A stretch of DNA of 64,000 bases from Sphingomonas sp. NBWT7 (GCF_014217605.1 NZ_CP043639.1:1883501-1947500), one strand, 5' to 3'. Shown: positions 45,635 through 57,136, numbered from the stretch's first letter. The notes: generated from the sequence alone by a model not told the origin. A program made the numbers and translations.

Positions 45635-45642
<8 letters not shown>
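43534..45642 (-). CDS. TPR-repeat membrane-anchored protein (PrsT position)
   Basis: A 702-residue protein: a basic cytoplasmic start (RGRRRAPRRLARPAW), one membrane helix (about residues 27-50, LRLLAGLALAGLLLGGIVLL), then roughly 15 tetratricopeptide repeats to the end, for example AFADLGRIRFDAGDVRAGGA and AVVLAQLGYAYVGAGDADTG. In XrtA/PEP-CTERM exopolysaccharide loci a TPR protein, PrsT, follows PrsK and PrsR; the position matches. It has no lipobox cysteine, so it is not a lipoprotein as annotated PrsT proteins are. The ATG at 45640-45642 overlaps the PrsR stop by eight bases, fixing the start. It likely scaffolds polysaccharide assembly. Confidence 0.85.
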
Positions 45643-46977
<1,335 letters not shown>

Positions 46978-46981
<4 letters not shown>

Positions 46982-49047
46982 GCCGCCATTCCCATCATCG
47001 CACCGGCCGGCGGCGCGAGCGGCAAGGTGATGCAGAAACGCGTCCCCTCCCCCTCGCGGCTTGCCACGCCGATCGTGCCCCCCATCGCCTCCGCCAGCTG
47101 CCGCGCCTCGAACGCCCCCAATCCGAACCCGCCGGGCTTGCCGGAGACGAACGGGCGGAACAGCTCGTCGCGCACGAACGCCGGCGTCATGCCGCAGCCG
47201 CGATCGGCGACGGTGATCGTCGCCGCCCCATTTGCCGCCGCGATCGCGAGCGCGACGGGTGCGTCGGGCGCGCTCGCCTCGATCGCGTTCTGCACCAAGT
47301 GCGTCACCAGCGTCTCGAGCGCGACGGGATCGGCGATCGCCGCCACGCCGGCGTCGCCGCTCACCAACACCGGATGCTGCGCGCGGCGGCCGTCGGCGAT
47401 GCGCTGCGCGATCCCCAGCAGCGGCACCGCGCGCGCCGGCTCGCCGCGGCTGCCGTGATGCTGCGACAGCTTGGCGAGCAGCGCGTTCATCCGCTGCGAG
47501 GAATCGGTGAGCGTCGCGACCATGTCGGCGCGGAACGCCGGATTGTCGGCGTGCCGCTCGGCATTGCGCGCGACCAGCGTCAGCTGGCTGACGAGATTCT
47601 TCAGGTCGTGCATGATGAAGGCAAAGCGGCGGTTGAATTCGTCGAAGCGCTGCGCGTCGGCGAGCGCGGCGTGGGCGCGCGCCTCGGCAAGATAGCTCGC
47701 CGCCTGCCGCCCGGCGACGCCGAACAGGTCGAAATCCTCCCAATCGAGCGCGCGATCGATCAGCGGGCGGTGCAGCACCACCGCGCCGGCGAGGCGGTCG
47801 AAATGCAGCAGCGGCACCACAGCCCATGCCGTCGTACTGTCGCGCAGCCAATTGCCCACCGCTGCCGCATCGGCGGGATCGGCGGTGCCGGCGCGTACCG
47901 CATCGATATCGATGATCCGCGCAGTCGCGGCGAGATGCGAGAACAGCGCGGCGTCCGGCTCGGGCGGCAGCGGGGCGTCGGGCCAAGCCCAGTCGGCGCC
48001 CGCGCCGAGTGCCGCGCCGTCAGGCGCCAGCAGCGCGCCGCCGGGCGACCCGGTGAGGTCGGCGATCGCCTTGATGATGCGCCGATCGAGCGAGGCGAGT
48101 TCGGTGCCGGGCGCTCCCAGCGTCTCGGTGAAGCGCAGCCATTCGCTGCGGTAATCGTAGCGGTGGCTGAACAGGTGCTTCGCCACCTGCACCTTGACCC
48201 AGGCGCGCACCCACGGCGTCGACACGATCGTCATCAGCGCCGCCGCGGTGCCGAGCACGAAGGCGGTCTGCACGACCCGCGCGTGATCGCCGCCGAACGC
48301 CGCGATCACCGCCATCGCGAGCCCGGTGACGACGACGTAGAGCCCCGCCGTCACGATCGACAGCGATTGCAGCGCGACGGTGCGCGACACCTGCAGCGTC
48401 CATTCGCCGTCGCGCTGCACGGCAAGACCGAACAGCGGGGCGAGCGCCACCATCACCGCGCCGCGCGCATCGACCAGACCGGCAGGCCATCGATCGGTGA
48501 GCCAGGCGCCGGCATAGACCGCAAGATCGACGCCCCACATCAGCGTCAGCGCGATGCCGACGATCCGCATGCCGCCGCGCGCGCGCCACGACGGCCCGGC
48601 GCGCAGCTGATGGACAAGGACGAGCGCCGCCGCCGCGACAAGCATCCGCAGCGCGACGCGAGTATAGCTGAGCGCGGACAGCGCCGCCCGGTCGGCAACG
48701 GTGGCCGAGGCGAGCGCCAGGATCGCGCAGAAGACCACGACGATCGCGACGGCAGCGTAGACGCCACTCACCCAGCGCAGCGGCGCGTGTCCGCCGCCGC
48801 GCCGCGCCAGCGCGTACATGAACGCCAGCCACGCGAGGTTGCGCACCGATTCAGCGACGCGGGCCGCGACGTCGCGGCTGTCGATCCCGGCGACGGCGAG
48901 CGCCCACAGGCCGGTCGCAATCAGCGCGGCGATGAAGGTCGCGCGCGGCAGCCCCCCGCCAACCGTACGAATCTGCGCCAGCGCGAGCATGCCGAACAGC
49001 AGCGCGGCAAGCGCGTGCGTCCACAAGGTCAGCGGCGCGGTGGTCAC
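46978..49047 (-). CDS. prsK: Sensor histidine kinase PrsK
   Basis: A 689-residue kinase with about nine N-terminal membrane helices (residues 1-280), a GAF-like domain (about 320-450, including WAVVPLLHFDRLAGAVVLHR), a phospho-acceptor helix FAFIMHDLKNLVSQLTLVAR and an ATPase domain with TLVTHLVQNAIEAS and VADRGCGMTPAFVRDELFRP. The HDLKN motif and polytopic N-terminus identify PrsK of XrtA systems. GTG start one base after the sugar-transferase TGA; stop overlapping prsR. It would sense an envelope or EPS-related signal and phosphorylate PrsR. Confidence 0.91.
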
Positions 49048-49048
49048 C

Positions 49049-50437
49049 TCAGCGCGCGCCCGCCGGCCACAGCACGACGCGCAGCGTCTGCAGCAGGATC
49101 AGCATATCGAGGAAGGGCGAGTAGTTCTTGGCGTAATAGAGGTCGTATTCGAGCTTGTGACGCGCATCCTCGATCGACGCGCCATAGGGATAGTTGATCT
49201 GCGCCCAGCCGGTGATGCCCGGCTTCACCATGTGGCGTTCGGCGTAATAGGGCAGCTGATCCTCGAGCTCGTGCACGAATTGCGGGCGTTCGGGGCGCGG
49301 ACCGACGAAGCTCATCTCACCCTTCAACACGCTCCAGCACTGGGGCAGTTCGTCGATCCGCACCTTGCGGATGAAGCGGCCGATGCGGGTGACGCGCGGA
49401 TCGTCCTGCGCCGCCCAGACGGCGCGGCCGGCGACTTCGGCATCCTGCCGCATCGAGCGCAGCTTCAGGATGTCGAACGCCTCGTTGTAGAGCCCGACAC
49501 GGCGCTGGCGGTAGAAGGCGGGGCCGCGGCTTTCGAGCTTGATGGCGATCGCCGTCACGAGGATGACGGGCAGCGCGAGCGCGAGCAGCAGCGCGCTCGC
49601 CACGACGTCGAACGCGCGCTTCGCCATGCCGGATAGGACGCGCCCCGACGCGAACCCGTCGGAGAAGATCAGCCACGAGGGATTGACGCTGGCGAGATCG
49701 ATCCGCCCCGTCTCGCGTTCGAGAAAGGTCGAGATCTCGTTGACATGGACGCCCGTCGTCTTGACGCGCAGCAGGTCCTTCAGCGGCAGCGCATTGCGGC
49801 GTTCCTCGATCGCCAGGACGACCTCGGTCGCGCCGCGCTCGACGACGAAGGCGGCAAGATTGGGGATGTCGGCGCGCGGCACGGCATCCTCGATCGCGAG
49901 CGCCGGCTCCCCCATCGCGACAAAGGCGGCGACGACGAAGCTCGATCCGGGCATCGGCTCCAGCGCCTTCAGCCGCGCCGCGCGGTTGCCTGCGCCCAGC
50001 ACGACGATACGCCGCTTGAAACGCTCGCCGCCCAGCATCCGCCCGAACAGGATGCGCGCAGCGGCGAGCCCGCCGATCGCGAACAGCATCGCGTAGAACA
50101 GGCTCGATCGCCACAGCGTGACGGTCGGCAGGAAGAAGTAGAGCAGGCTGAGGAAGATGATGCCGAGCGATACCGCGACGATCAGCCGCATCACCGCCTG
50201 GCGCGTCGAAACCAGCACGTCGGCCTGATAGGCCCCCACCGCCACCATCGCGACGAACAGCGGGGCAGCGAATCCGAGCAGTTGCGGCGTGCGCGTCCAT
50301 ACTGGCTCGGGGATCATGTCGATCTGCCAGGCACGCAGCAGCCATCCGAGCTCGGCCGCCAGCAGCAGCAGCAGGACATCGATCAACCCCAGCAGCGCGA
50401 CCGCGTTCGGGACATAGTGTTTGAAGATCCTGATCAT
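49049..50437 (-). CDS. XrtA-associated polyprenyl-phosphate sugar transferase
   Basis: A 462-residue initiating glycosyltransferase of the TIGR03013 group. Four N-terminal helices ([20 protein letters not shown] onward), a CoA-binding-like/NAD-binding middle domain ([20 protein letters not shown]) and the C-terminal bacterial sugar transferase domain: [60 protein letters not shown] and [15 protein letters not shown]. It puts the first sugar phosphate on undecaprenyl phosphate. Start ATG at 50435-50437 matches the family start. It leads the minus-strand prs operon and is divergent from manC-like, 212 bases apart. Confidence 0.92.
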   Translation of the reverse strand: MIRIFKHYVPNAVALLGLIDVLLLLLAAELGWLLRAWQIDMIPEPVWTRTPQLLGFAAPLFVAMVAVGAYQADVLVSTRQAVMRLIVAVSLGIIFLSLLYFFLPTVTLWRSSLFYAMLFAIGGLAAARILFGRMLGGERFKRRIVVLGAGNRAARLKALEPMPGSSFVVAAFVAMGEPALAIEDAVPRADIPNLAAFVVERGATEVVLAIEERRNALPLKDLLRVKTTGVHVNEISTFLERETGRIDLASVNPSWLIFSDGFASGRVLSGMAKRAFDVVASALLLALALPVILVTAIAIKLESRGPAFYRQRRVGLYNEAFDILKLRSMRQDAEVAGRAVWAAQDDPRVTRIGRFIRKVRIDELPQCWSVLKGEMSFVGPRPERPQFVHELEDQLPYYAERHMVKPGITGWAQINYPYGASIEDARHKLEYDLYYAKNYSPFLDMLILLQTLRVVLWPAGAR

Positions 50438-50649
50438 TCGCGCAACGCCCGTCCGTCCGTTCGCCCGATCTGTAAGACAATCCGACAGGCACGGTGTCGC
50501 AGCAAATGGCAAAGAAAGGCTGAACGTCGATACGAACGGATCGAAATCCGCGGTCGCGTGTTAGGCGCTCGGGGCGCTTTTAGGATCACAAAGGCGAGTT
50601 ACGCTGGTTCTAGCCGGAGCAGCGACCATTAAACGTGGGGAATATACCA
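50438..50649. promoter_or_regulatory. Divergent control region of the exopolysaccharide locus
   Basis: This 212-base gap separates the sugar transferase (minus) from the mannose-1-phosphate guanylyltransferase gene (plus) and must hold promoters for both. I looked for a sigma-54 site (GG-N10-GC with TGGCAC/TTGCA context), as PrsR regulation would predict, and saw no convincing one. A small GC hairpin with four T (around 50564-50580) is present but weak. Confidence 0.4.
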
Positions 50650-51693
50650 ATGTCGTTGATCGTTCCCGTCATCCTTTCCGGCGGGTCGGGAACCCGGCTG
50701 TGGCCGATGTCGACGCCCGAGCGGCCGAAGCAGATGCTCGCGCTTACGGCGGATCAGACGATGCTCCAGCTTACTGCCACGCGCGCCGCCGGCGAGCGGT
50801 ATGACGCGCCGATCGTCGTCGCCAATGCGCGGCACACCGAATTGATCGAGGATCAGTTGGCGGCGATCGGCGTGCGGCCGCAGGTGCTGATCCTCGAGCC
50901 CGTCGGGCGCAATACCGCGCCCGCGATCGCGCTCGCAGCACTGGCAGCGCCCGATCCGGCGGCGCCGCTGCTCGTCATGCCGTCCGACCACGTCATCGGC
51001 GATGTCACCGCTTTCCAGCAGGCGATCGAGGCGGCGCTGCCGCTGGTCGAGGACGGCTGGCTCGTCACCTTCGGAATCACCCCCGACGCGCCCGAGACTG
51101 GCTACGGTTATATCAAGATCGGCGCGCCGATCGCGTCCGGTGTGCACCGCGTCGATCGCTTCGTCGAGAAGCCGCCGCGCGACGTCGCCGAGGCAATGCT
51201 GGCGAGCGGCGATCACGCGTGGAACGGCGGCATCTTCCTGTTCCGCGCCGACGCCTTCCTCAACGCGCTGGCGCAGCACGAGCCGACGATGCTCGACGCG
51301 GTACGCCGCTCGCTCGCGCAAGGCGATCGCTCGGGCGCGCGGCTGCACCCCGCCGCCGCCGCCTTTGCCGAGGCGCCGAGCGAATCGATCGACTATGCCG
51401 TGATGGAGAAGGCCGATCGCGTCGCGGTGGTGCCGGTGGCGATGGGCTGGAACGACGTCGGCAGCTGGGACGCGCTGCACGCGATCAGCCAGGCAGATGA
51501 TGCCGGCAATGCGTTCGGCGGCGAGGTGATCGCGGTCGACACCGCCAACTGCCTCGCGCGCAGCGACGGCGCGCGGATCGCGATGGTCGGCGTCAGCGAC
51601 CTGATCGTCGTCGCCTCGGGCAATGACATTTTGATCCTGCCGCGCGGCCGCAGCCAGGAGGTGAAGAAGCTGCTCGAGGCGATGAAGGGCTGA
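50650..51693 (+). CDS. Mannose-1-phosphate guanylyltransferase
   Basis: A 347-residue nucleotidyltransferase forming GDP-mannose from mannose 1-phosphate and GTP. Signature PVILSGGSGTRLWPMSTPER followed by PKQM; further FVEKPPRDVAEAMLASGDHA, WNGGIFLFRADAFL and MGWNDVGSWDALH are all conserved. The C-terminal phosphomannose isomerase domain of the bifunctional ManC/AlgA proteins is missing, so this is the short form. GGGGAA lies upstream of the ATG; an in-frame GTG five codons earlier overlaps that site. It supplies a precursor for exopolysaccharide, in line with the divergent sugar transferase. Confidence 0.93.
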   Translation: MSLIVPVILSGGSGTRLWPMSTPERPKQMLALTADQTMLQLTATRAAGERYDAPIVVANARHTELIEDQLAAIGVRPQVLILEPVGRNTAPAIALAALAAPDPAAPLLVMPSDHVIGDVTAFQQAIEAALPLVEDGWLVTFGITPDAPETGYGYIKIGAPIASGVHRVDRFVEKPPRDVAEAMLASGDHAWNGGIFLFRADAFLNALAQHEPTMLDAVRRSLAQGDRSGARLHPAAAAFAEAPSESIDYAVMEKADRVAVVPVAMGWNDVGSWDALHAISQADDAGNAFGGEVIAVDTANCLARSDGARIAMVGVSDLIVVASGNDILILPRGRSQEVKKLLEAMKG

Positions 51694-51782
51694 TCGACGC
51701 GCGACGCGGGCTGTGACATTCCCGCCACGGCACGATGCGGCGCGGTGACGGCTATTCACAGGCTGTTCAATCGCTTGGGGCT

Positions 51783-52091
51783 ATGCGAGCGGTGATGAGG
51801 ATGTGGTTCGCCCTGCCCCTGTTGCTCGCCGTGTCACCGGCCGCCGCCCAGCCGGGCGACGGGCAGCGCGACGGCGTGGCGGCTTGGCGCGCGCTCCGCG
51901 AGGGCCGTATCCTCTCGATCCGCGAGATCGAGAAGCGCGTCGTACCGACGATGAAGGACGCGCAGTATATCGGCTTCGATTTCGAGATGCCGAGCGCGGT
52001 CTACACGCTGAAGTTCCTGCGCGACGGCACCGTCATCTGGGTCGATGTCGACGGCCGTTCGGGCCAGGTGATCGGTCGTACCGGCAAATGA
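51783..52091 (+). CDS. Periplasmic PepSY-domain protein
   Basis: A 102-residue protein with a signal peptide (MWFALPLLLAVSPAAAQ) and one PepSY-like domain: GRILSIREIEKRVVPTMKDA, then a beta hairpin ending VIWVDVDGRSGQVIGRTGK. PepSY proteins are common partners of PhoP/PhoQ-like systems and may modulate the sensor or inhibit proteases in the periplasm. The response regulator follows 60 bases downstream. Start uncertain: ATG at 51783 is taken, ATG at 51795 is as good and would shorten the N-region. Confidence 0.82.
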   Translation: MRAVMRMWFALPLLLAVSPAAAQPGDGQRDGVAAWRALREGRILSIREIEKRVVPTMKDAQYIGFDFEMPSAVYTLKFLRDGTVIWVDVDGRSGQVIGRTGK

Positions 52092-52151
52092 ACGTGACTG
52101 TCGCGGCGCGGCGGGGGATGCTAGTCCGCGCCATCGAACAAGGGAGTGAGC

Positions 52152-52814
52152 ATGCGCGTCCTGATCGTCGAGGATGAGCCCAATCTGGGCCAGCAGTTGA
52201 AGAATACGCTCGAAGGCGCGGGCTATGCGATCGACCTCGCCACTGATGGCGAGGAAGGCCATTTCCTTGGATCGACCGAGAATTACGATGCGATCGTGCT
52301 CGACCTGGGGTTGCCCGAGATCGACGGGCTGACCGTGCTCGATCGCTGGCGCAAGGAGGGCAAGGTGACCCCCGTCCTCGTCCTCACCGCGCGTGACAGC
52401 TGGTCGGACAAGGTCGCCGGACTCGATGCCGGTGCCGACGATTACGTTGCCAAGCCGTTCCAGACCGAGGAACTGATCGCGCGGCTGCGCGCGCTGATCC
52501 GCCGCGCGTCGGGCAACGCCTCGTCGGAACTCACCGCGGGCGACATCCGTCTCGATACGCGCTCGGGCAAGGTCACGCGCGCCGGCGAGCCGGTGAAGCT
52601 CACCGCGCAGGAATACAAGCTGCTGTCATACTTGCTGCATCACAAGGGTAAGGTCGTCAGCCGTACCGAGCTGATCGAGCATATCTACGACCAGGACTTC
52701 GATCGCGATTCGAATACGATCGAGGTGTTCGTTACGCGCATTCGCAAGAAACTGGGGCAGGACGTGATCACCACGATCCGCGGGCTGGGTTACAGCCTCG
52801 AAGAGCCCGCGTAG
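52152..52814 (+). CDS. OmpR/PhoP-type response regulator
   Basis: A 220-residue two-domain regulator. Receiver: RVLIVEDEPNLGQQLKNTLE, phospho-acceptor Asp51 in AIVLDLGLPEIDGLTVLDRW, conserved Thr/Lys in VLTARDSW and YVAKPFQTEEL. DNA-binding winged helix: KLTAQEYKLLSYLLHHKGKV and SNTIEVFVTRIRKKLGQDVI. The sequence is close to the PhoP branch. AGGGAG lies five bases before the ATG. Its sensor kinase is encoded 260 bases downstream, with a small antisense gene between; PepSY upstream. It probably senses envelope or cation conditions. Confidence 0.94.
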   Translation: MRVLIVEDEPNLGQQLKNTLEGAGYAIDLATDGEEGHFLGSTENYDAIVLDLGLPEIDGLTVLDRWRKEGKVTPVLVLTARDSWSDKVAGLDAGADDYVAKPFQTEELIARLRALIRRASGNASSELTAGDIRLDTRSGKVTRAGEPVKLTAQEYKLLSYLLHHKGKVVSRTELIEHIYDQDFDRDSNTIEVFVTRIRKKLGQDVITTIRGLGYSLEEPA

Positions 52815-53035
52815 AGATCCTCGGCTCGCGGTTCTTCCCACAGGCCGATGCGCTCATACCCCGCTCCGCGCCAGCCATCGTCGACGCCGGGTGCGGCCTG
52901 CACCAGCGATGGCGGCGCGGCATAAGCGGGGATGATGCCGGCGACGGTCCACGAGGCGAGCAGGAAGCCGCCGAGCAGGCTGACGAACAGGCCGCCGAGG
53001 AACAGGACGGCGAACAACGGAAAGGTACGCGACAC
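52790..53035 (-). CDS. Small single-pass membrane protein, antisense between regulator and kinase
   Basis: An 81-residue protein with one strong membrane helix (FAVLFLGGLFVSLLGGFLLA, about residues 8-30) and a periplasmic or cytoplasmic tail ending YERIGLWEEPRAEDLYAG. The GTG start at 53033-53035 is preceded by GGGAGA. It runs opposite to the flanking regulator and kinase genes, overlaps the last 25 bases of the regulator gene, and starts 39 bases before the kinase start. I know no family. It may be a modulator of the kinase, but coding status rests only on the hydrophobic pattern, start signal and frame length. Confidence 0.6.
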   Translation of the reverse strand: MSRTFPLFAVLFLGGLFVSLLGGFLLASWTVAGIIPAYAAPPSLVQAAPGVDDGWRGAGYERIGLWEEPRAEDLYAGSSRL

Positions 53036-53074
53036 GACTGGTCTCCCTTCGGTTGCGTCAAACAACAGTAAATC

Positions 53075-54454
53075 ATGATGGTTCCGAAGGAAGACGAGAG
53101 CGCCGTGCGCGCGCCGATCACGCATTCAGGCTCGCTGACGCGGCGGATGATCGTCGTCGCCGCGCTGTGGATTTCGCTGCTGCTGGCCGGCGGCGGCTTC
53201 GCACTCGACCGCGTACTTACCTCCGCCGTCACGCAGAACTTCGACGACCAGCTCGAATACGTCCTGCGCTCCCTGCTCGTCTCGGCAGAGATCGGCCCGG
53301 AGGGCGAGGTGGTGTTCAACCGCGAGCCGGCCGACCAACGCTTCCTCGAGCCCTATTCGGGGCTCTACTGGCAGGTGTCGGCCAAGGGCCGCGAGGCGTT
53401 TCCGTCACGCTCACTGTGGGATCGCCAGCTCGCCTACGGCTTGGTTCACGACGATCGCGCGGTGCACACCTATGACAGCCGCCAGTTCGGCGCGGAGAAG
53501 CTGCGCGTCGTCGAACGCGACGTGAAGCTGCCGGGTTCGAACGTGCGCTGGCGGTTCCAGGTGGCGCAGAGCCGTGACGGGCTCGACGCGCAGATCGGCG
53601 CGCTGCGGCGGACGCTGGTGCGCAGCTTCCTGCTGCTCGGGCTCGGGCTGATGGTGCTCGCCGCGTTGCAGACCTTCTACGGCCTGCTGCCGCTGCGCCG
53701 CCTGCGGCTCGAGATCGCGCGGATGCGCGGCGGGCGGATCAACCGCGTCGCCGGCCCGCTGCCGCTCGAGGTCGCGCCGATGGTGGAGGAGCTCAACGCG
53801 CTCGTCGCGCACAACGAAACGCAGGCGGAGGAGGCGCGCCGCCACGCCGGTAACCTCGCGCACGCGCTGAAGACGCCGCTGACGGTCATCATGAACGCCG
53901 CCACCGCGCAGTCGGACGATCTGGCAGATACCGTGGTGCGCGAGGCGCGCACGATGCGCCGCCAAGTCGACCACCACCTCGCCCGTGCCCGCGCGGTCGG
54001 TCGCCGCGGATCGGCGCATAGCCGGGCGGAAGTGTGGCCAAGCGTCGAATCGGTCGAGCGCGCAGTGCAGCGGCTCTACCCGCACGTGCGCATCGACATG
54101 GACGGGCCGAAGGACCTCGTCGCACATATCGAGCGGCAGGATCTCGACGAGATCATGGGCAATCTGGTCGAGAATGCCGCGAAATATGGCGGCGGCAGCG
54201 TCTTCGTCACCGTCGGCGCCCAGGCCGGCTTCGTCGAGATCATGGTGGAGGATGACGGCATGGGCATCCCGGAAGAAGACCGCATCCGCATCTTCGATCG
54301 CGGCGTGCGTCTCGATACCGGCAAACCCGGTACCGGCCTCGGCCTCGCCATCGTGCGCGATGTCGCGGAAATCTACGAGGGCACCGTCAGCCTCGAGGAG
54401 AGCGAGGATCTGGGCGGGCTGCTCGTCCGGCTGCGGCTGCCGATGGCGGGCTGA
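53075..54454 (+). CDS. PhoQ-like sensor histidine kinase
   Basis: A 459-residue kinase: TM1 about residues 25-45 (IVVAALWISLLLAGGGFALD), periplasmic sensor domain about 46-180, TM2 about 181-206 (LVRSFLLLGLGLMVLAALQT), HAMP-like linker, phospho-acceptor His263 in GNLAHALKTPLTVIMNAAT, N-box IMGNLVENAAKYGGG, G-boxes VEDDGMGIPEEDR and GTGLGLAIVRDVAEIYEG. The HALKTPL acceptor motif is typical of PhoQ relatives. It pairs with the response regulator upstream. The ATG start gives a short basic N-terminus; ribosome binding is weak. Confidence 0.92.
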   Translation: MMVPKEDESAVRAPITHSGSLTRRMIVVAALWISLLLAGGGFALDRVLTSAVTQNFDDQLEYVLRSLLVSAEIGPEGEVVFNREPADQRFLEPYSGLYWQVSAKGREAFPSRSLWDRQLAYGLVHDDRAVHTYDSRQFGAEKLRVVERDVKLPGSNVRWRFQVAQSRDGLDAQIGALRRTLVRSFLLLGLGLMVLAALQTFYGLLPLRRLRLEIARMRGGRINRVAGPLPLEVAPMVEELNALVAHNETQAEEARRHAGNLAHALKTPLTVIMNAATAQSDDLADTVVREARTMRRQVDHHLARARAVGRRGSAHSRAEVWPSVESVERAVQRLYPHVRIDMDGPKDLVAHIERQDLDEIMGNLVENAAKYGGGSVFVTVGAQAGFVEIMVEDDGMGIPEEDRIRIFDRGVRLDTGKPGTGLGLAIVRDVAEIYEGTVSLEESEDLGGLLVRLRLPMAG

Positions 54455-54476
54455 CGCGGCAGGGTTTGGGGCGCGC

Positions 54477-55472
54477 TCAGGCGAATTCGGGAACGCGCAT
54501 CGCCTCGGCCGCAATCGCGATCGAGTGCTTGCGCGCATCATGGTCGTAGATGCTGCTCGTCAGCATTACCTCGTCGACCCCGGTGCGCTTGACGAACGCC
54601 GCGATCCCCGCCGCGATCTCGTCGCGCGTGCCGACCGCGCTGCACGACAGCACATGGTCGAGAATTGCTGAATGCGCGCGCGGCAGGCTCTCGCGATAGC
54701 CCTCGACCGGCGGCTTCATCTTGCCCGGGTTGCCGGTACGCAGCGCGACGAACGCCTGCTGCTGCGAGCTGGCGAGATATTCCGCCTCAGCATGCGTGTC
54801 GGCGGCGAAGACGTTGAACCCTGCCATCGCATAGGGTTTCTCGAGTTGCGCAGAGGGGCGGAAATCGCGGCGGTAGATCGCCATCGCCTGATCGAGCGCA
54901 TCGGGCGCGAAGTGCGACGCGAAGGCATAAGGGAGGCCAAGGATCGCCGCGAGCTGCGCGCCATAGGTCGACGAGCCGAGGATCCATAGCTGCGGCGCCG
55001 CGCCCGCGCCGGGGGTCGCCTGAATGCCGGTGCGACCGTCATCGGCGAAATAGCTTTGCAGCTCGACGACGTCGTTGGGGAAGGCGTTGGGATCGGTATC
55101 GAGATTGCGCCGCATCGCGTGCGCAACGCGCTGGTCGCTGCCGGGCGCACGCCCCAGACCAAGGTCGATCCGGCCGGGAAACAGCGCGTCGAGCGTGCCG
55201 AACTGCTCGGCGATCTGCAGCGGTGCGTGGTTGGGCAGCATGATCCCGCCCGCGCCCACCCGGATCGTCTTCGTCGCCTGCGCGACGTGCGCGATCACCA
55301 CCGACGTCGCCGCCGATGCGATCCCGGCCATGCCGTGATGCTCCGCTACCCAGTAGCGGTTGAACCCCACCGCCTCGGCATGCCGCGCGAGATCGGCGGC
55401 GTTGTGGAGCGCGTCGGCGACCGTGCGGCCTTCGACGACAGGGACGAGATCGAGCAGCGAATATCGGGTCAT
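54477..55472 (-). CDS. LLM class flavin-dependent oxidoreductase
   Basis: A 331-residue luciferase-like protein of the short MsnO8-type branch. Signature [20 protein letters not shown], then [40 protein letters not shown] and [20 protein letters not shown]; the C-terminus contains [17 protein letters not shown]. It should use FMN. These proteins are often annotated as putative monooxygenases with unknown substrate. ATG at 55470-55472 matches the family start although no good ribosome binding site is seen; a longer frame from 55511 exists. It is convergent with the kinase gene and divergent from the HAD gene, and a 7-bp inverted repeat lies just upstream. Confidence 0.9.
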   Translation of the reverse strand: MTRYSLLDLVPVVEGRTVADALHNAADLARHAEAVGFNRYWVAEHHGMAGIASAATSVVIAHVAQATKTIRVGAGGIMLPNHAPLQIAEQFGTLDALFPGRIDLGLGRAPGSDQRVAHAMRRNLDTDPNAFPNDVVELQSYFADDGRTGIQATPGAGAAPQLWILGSSTYGAQLAAILGLPYAFASHFAPDALDQAMAIYRRDFRPSAQLEKPYAMAGFNVFAADTHAEAEYLASSQQQAFVALRTGNPGKMKPPVEGYRESLPRAHSAILDHVLSCSAVGTRDEIAAGIAAFVKRTGVDEVMLTSSIYDHDARKHSIAIAAEAMRVPEFA

Positions 55473-55492
55473 GGATTGAATGTGGGCCGAAG

Positions 55493-55509
55493 GGTTGCGG
55501 ATCGCAACC
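55493..55509. promoter_or_regulatory. 17-bp inverted repeat upstream of LLM gene
   Basis: GGTTGCG (55493-55499), GAT, CGCAACC (55503-55509) is a perfect palindrome with three central bases, 20 bases before the oxidoreductase start and in the 171-base divergent region. It is a candidate operator. Confidence 0.4.
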
Positions 55510-55643
55510 ATCCCCCGCTTCGCCTGGCCAAAGCTTCGCTATGCGGCTTCGGGAAGGCGCCTGGCACCGTGGCCGCGGCCGGCATGCGCGCAAAACAGTC
55601 GGGGTTGCCCGCGCGGGCGCGCGTCGCGTAGAGCCCGCAGCCG

Positions 55644-56309
55644 ATGCCACCGGCCCTCGATCACGTCAGCGCCTGGATCTTCGATCTGGACAATACGCTC
55701 TATCCGTCGAGCGCCGATCTGTTCGCGCGCATCGACGCCAAGATGACCGACTATATCGCGCGGTTGCTCGATCTTGACCCGGTCGAGGCGCGGCGAATCC
55801 AGAAGGCGTATTTCCTCGGCCACGGCACGACGCTCGCCGGTCTGATGGCGGAGCATGACGTCGATCCGCACGATTTCCTCGACTACGTCCATGACATCGA
55901 GATGGATGTGCTCGAACGCAATTTGCCGCTCGTCGCCGCGGTCGCCAAGCTGCCCGGCCGCAAGGTCGTCTTCACCAATGGTGACGCGCCCTATGCGCGG
56001 CGTGTGCTCGATCGCCTCGGCCTCGGCGAGAGTTTCGAAGCGGTGCACGACATTCACGCGATGGAGCTCGCGCCCAAGCCCGCGCCGTCGGCCTATGCCG
56101 GGCTGTGCAAGGCGTTGGCGATCGATCCGGCGCGCGCGCTGTTCGCCGACGACATGGCGCGCAACCTCGCGCCCGCCAAGGCGATCGGCATGACGACGGT
56201 GTGGGTCGACAACGGATCTGAGCAGGCCGCCGACGCCGATCGCAGCTTCATCGATTACACCACGCCCGATCTGACGGCGTGGCTTCAGGGGATATTGGAA
56301 CCGGCATGA
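55644..56309 (+). CDS. Pyrimidine 5'-nucleotidase-like HAD hydrolase
   Basis: A 221-residue HAD phosphatase of the SDT1/pyrimidine 5'-nucleotidase group. Motif [20 protein letters not shown] (nucleophile Asp and DxDNT), motif [21 protein letters not shown], motif III Lys in [13 protein letters not shown], motif [21 protein letters not shown]. The NTLYP sequence is diagnostic of this group. It dephosphorylates a small metabolite, perhaps a nucleotide. The gene overlaps dapD as ATGA, an arrangement also seen in other alphaproteobacteria, hinting at a metabolic link or simply an operon. Confidence 0.9.
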   Translation: MPPALDHVSAWIFDLDNTLYPSSADLFARIDAKMTDYIARLLDLDPVEARRIQKAYFLGHGTTLAGLMAEHDVDPHDFLDYVHDIEMDVLERNLPLVAAVAKLPGRKVVFTNGDAPYARRVLDRLGLGESFEAVHDIHAMELAPKPAPSAYAGLCKALAIDPARALFADDMARNLAPAKAIGMTTVWVDNGSEQAADADRSFIDYTTPDLTAWLQGILEPA

Positions 56310-57121
56310 GCGAACTCGCAACCACCATCGACGCCGCCTGGGAGAACCGCGCCGAGATCGGCCTTTCCACCAGCGGCGAGGTGCGTATCGCGGTCGACCG
56401 CGCGCTGGCGCTGCTCGACAGCGGCGCCGCGCGCGTCGCCGAGCCCGACGGCGCCGGCGGCTGGCGCGTCAATCAGTGGCTCAAGAAGGCGGTGCTGCTG
56501 TCGTTCCGCCTCAACGACAATGCGCTGATCGACAACGGGCCCGGCGCCGGTCACTGGTTCGACAAGGTGCCGTCGAAATTCTCCGGCTGGAGCGAAGGCG
56601 AGTTCCGCGCCGCCGGCTTCCGCGCGGTGCCCGGCAGTGTGGTGCGGCGCGGCGCCTTCGTCGGCAAGGGCGCGATCCTGATGCCGAGCTTCGTCAATAT
56701 CGGCGCGCATGTCGGCGAAGGAACGATGGTCGATACCTGGGCGACAGTGGGCAGCTGCGCGCAGATCGGCAAGAACGTCCACCTGTCGGGCGGCGCTGGC
56801 ATCGGCGGCGTGCTCGAGCCGTTACAGGCCGATCCCGTCATCATCGGCGATGGCGCGTTCATCGGCGCGCGCTCCGAAGTCGCCGAAGGCGTGCGCGTCG
56901 GCGAGGGCGCGGTGCTCTCGATGGGCGTGTATCTCGGCGCCTCGACCAAGATCATCGATCGTGCGACCGGCGAGACCTTCATCGGCGAAGTGCCGCCCTA
57001 TGCCGTGGTGGTGCCGGGCACGACCGGCGGTAATCTGGGCCTTTACTGTGCGGTGATCGTCAAGCGCGTCGACGAGCGGACGCGGTCGAAGACGAGCATC
57101 AACGAGCTGCTGCGCGACTGA
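56306..57121 (+). CDS. dapD: Tetrahydrodipicolinate N-succinyltransferase
   Basis: A 271-residue enzyme of the succinylase branch of lysine and diaminopimelate synthesis; it transfers succinyl from succinyl-CoA to tetrahydrodipicolinate. An N-terminal helical domain (about 1-100) leads to a left-handed beta-helix: [40 protein letters not shown] and [20 protein letters not shown] are all highly conserved in DapD. ATG at 56306 overlaps the HAD stop (ATGA), with GGAA upstream, and matches the family start [14 protein letters not shown]. Cytoplasmic trimer in known members. Confidence 0.96.
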   Translation: MSELATTIDAAWENRAEIGLSTSGEVRIAVDRALALLDSGAARVAEPDGAGGWRVNQWLKKAVLLSFRLNDNALIDNGPGAGHWFDKVPSKFSGWSEGEFRAAGFRAVPGSVVRRGAFVGKGAILMPSFVNIGAHVGEGTMVDTWATVGSCAQIGKNVHLSGGAGIGGVLEPLQADPVIIGDGAFIGARSEVAEGVRVGEGAVLSMGVYLGASTKIIDRATGETFIGEVPPYAVVVPGTTGGNLGLYCAVIVKRVDERTRSKTSINELLRD

Positions 57122-57136
57122 CGCCGGACGCCTACT

